Assembly (NCBI RefSeq): GCF_021431925.1
Contig: NZ_CP090371.1
Location: forward strand, 2,232,001 to 2,296,000
From: Halobaculum sp. CBA1158
Lineage (GTDB): Archaea; Halobacteriota; Halobacteria; Halobacteriales; Haloferacaceae
Length of the DNA: 64,000 nucleotides
Direction of reading: 5' to 3'
A program made the translations under genes and the position numbers. Below, one piece after another: positions 63,278-64,000 of the stretch. How positions within the stretch are numbered: the stretch's first letter is position 1; each line of letters begins with the position of its first letter. The notes below the pieces were generated by a model. It saw only the letters and a program-made list of their open reading frames with translations. It had not been told where the DNA came from and did not search any database.

Positions 63278-64000
63278 ATGAGCCGAACCGTCGCTCACGA
63301 GGACCTGACCGCCGTACGTCGAGACCTCCACCGCCACCCCGAGCCCGCGTGGTGTGAGTTCTACACCACCGCCCGCATCGTCGACGAACTGGAGGCGCGC
63401 GACCTCACCGCGGTCCACTACGGCCCCGAGATCCTGGGGTCCGAGCGGATGAACGTCCCCGACGACGACGAACTCGACGAGTGGTTCGAACGCGCCCGGG
63501 CGGCCGGCGCGCGCGAGGACGTGCTGGAGGCGATCGAGGGAGGATACACGGGCGCGGTCGCGGTACTGGAGCGCGGGGACGGTCCCGTGGTCGGCGTCCG
63601 CGTCGACATCGACGGGCTCCCGATCCTCGAGTCCGAGGACGGTGAGCACGTCCCGGCGGCCGAGGGGTTCCGCTCGGAGCACGAGGGGTACATGCACGCC
63701 TGCGGCCACGACGCGCACGCGACGTTCGGCCTGGGCCTGATCGACGAGGTCCTCGCGTCCGACTTCGAGGGGACGCTGAAGGTGTTCTTCCAGCCCGGCG
63801 AAGAGCAGATCGTCGGCGGCGGGCCGATGGCCGAGTCCGACCTCATCGAGGACGTGGAGTACTTCCTGGCGGCCCACGTCGGCCTCGACCACCCGACCGG
63901 CGAGGTGATCTGCGGCATCGACGGCTTCCTCGCCGTCTCGCACTTCCTCGCGGAGTTCGAGGGCGAACCCGCTCACGCCGGCGGTCACCCCGAGCAGGGC
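63278..64000 (+). CDS. M20 family amidohydrolase (AbgA-like), N-terminal part
   Basis: The ATG at 63278 opens a frame still open at the window end (241 codons). The metal-binding motif HACGHDAHATF is at about 140-150, and the catalytic Glu pair follows in FFQPGEEQIVGGG. The first half HPEPAWCEFYTTARIVDEL is typical of AbgA-type amidohydrolases rather than IAA hydrolases. It cleaves amide bonds of N-acyl amino acids or peptides such as aminobenzoyl-glutamate. The lid domain and C-terminus are outside the window. Confidence 0.9.
   Translation, partial: MSRTVAHEDLTAVRRDLHRHPEPAWCEFYTTARIVDELEARDLTAVHYGPEILGSERMNVPDDDELDEWFERARAAGAREDVLEAIEGGYTGAVAVLERGDGPVVGVRVDIDGLPILESEDGEHVPAAEGFRSEHEGYMHACGHDAHATFGLGLIDEVLASDFEGTLKVFFQPGEEQIVGGGPMAESDLIEDVEYFLAAHVGLDHPTGEVICGIDGFLAVSHFLAEFEGEPAHAGGHPEQG

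Noticed and set aside
1-64000. Search for tRNA, rRNA, CRISPR and insertion sequences
   Set aside because: I found no T-loop (GGTTCGAATCC-like) element in a proper fold, no regularly spaced array and no transposase motif; the window looks like core chromosome.

Overview
The window is high-GC DNA with dense, mostly uninterrupted genes and Asp/Glu-rich, Lys-poor proteins. This is the signature of a haloarchaeon (class Halobacteria). A bacteriorhodopsin locus, TFB, CDC48, an archaeal Lhr helicase, a haloarchaeal-type phosphomevalonate decarboxylase, class I archaeal fructose-bisphosphate aldolase, Agl23 and Tat-lipoproteins fit this. The opsin reads most like the cruxrhodopsin (Haloarcula) type, but I cannot fix the genus. 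I see no insertion sequence, prophage, CRISPR array, rRNA or tRNA, so this looks like core chromosome.

Layout, left. 1-3966 (minus strand) is a complete light-energy locus: bat (regulator with a LOV-like PAS domain), bop (proton-pumping opsin), crtY (lycopene cyclase) and the start of brp/blh (beta-carotene to retinal), cut by the window edge. 4148-7128 holds two divergent glutamate dehydrogenases around a 404-nt promoter region. They are followed by a CitE-like lyase and a MaoC hydratase, a set that fits the methylaspartate cycle. 8900-10918 has an orphan gene and a pair of overlapping PH-domain membrane proteins. 11083-14941 has an acyl-CoA carboxylase carboxyltransferase subunit with an extra N-terminal domain, and an S9 peptidase. 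15195-17161 has a small unknown protein and a tight fbp-fba gluconeogenic pair.

Middle. 17250-30771 carries an HhH protein with an internal repeat, a 3-hydroxyacyl-CoA dehydrogenase, phosphomevalonate decarboxylase, an NDH-like flavoprotein, a 49-residue zinc-finger protein, Lhr, a methyltransferase, a NUDIX hydrolase, CDC48 and several small membrane or acidic proteins. 31029-35845 has ileS, an arsR-like/arsC-like pair and a thioesterase. 35982-44559 is the glycerol catabolic region: glpA-glpB-glpC on the minus strand, glpK plus a multi-spanning membrane protein on the plus strand, and an ORC1/Cdc6-like AAA protein between the two operons.

Right. 44766-52895 contains a CinA-like protein, SurE, PRC-barrel protein, Tat-exported and lipoproteins, cysteine synthase, a DUF4112 protein, a UPF0058 protein, a ribbon-helix-helix regulator and a sulfite-oxidase-like molybdoprotein. 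A 343-nt noncoding stretch with three strong hairpins follows. Then come menF, an M24 peptidase, a rhomboid fused to a long extracytoplasmic tail, a METTL5-like methyltransferase operon, TFB, Agl23, UspA and the start of an M20 amidohydrolase cut by the right edge.

Together the genes describe an aerobic heterotroph that uses light, glycerol, amino acids and acetyl-CoA units. No strictly new system is proven here. The best candidates for follow-up are the LOV-containing Bat, the non-MIP membrane protein tied to glpK, the ORC-like AAA protein inside the glp region, and the hairpin cluster near 53 kb.
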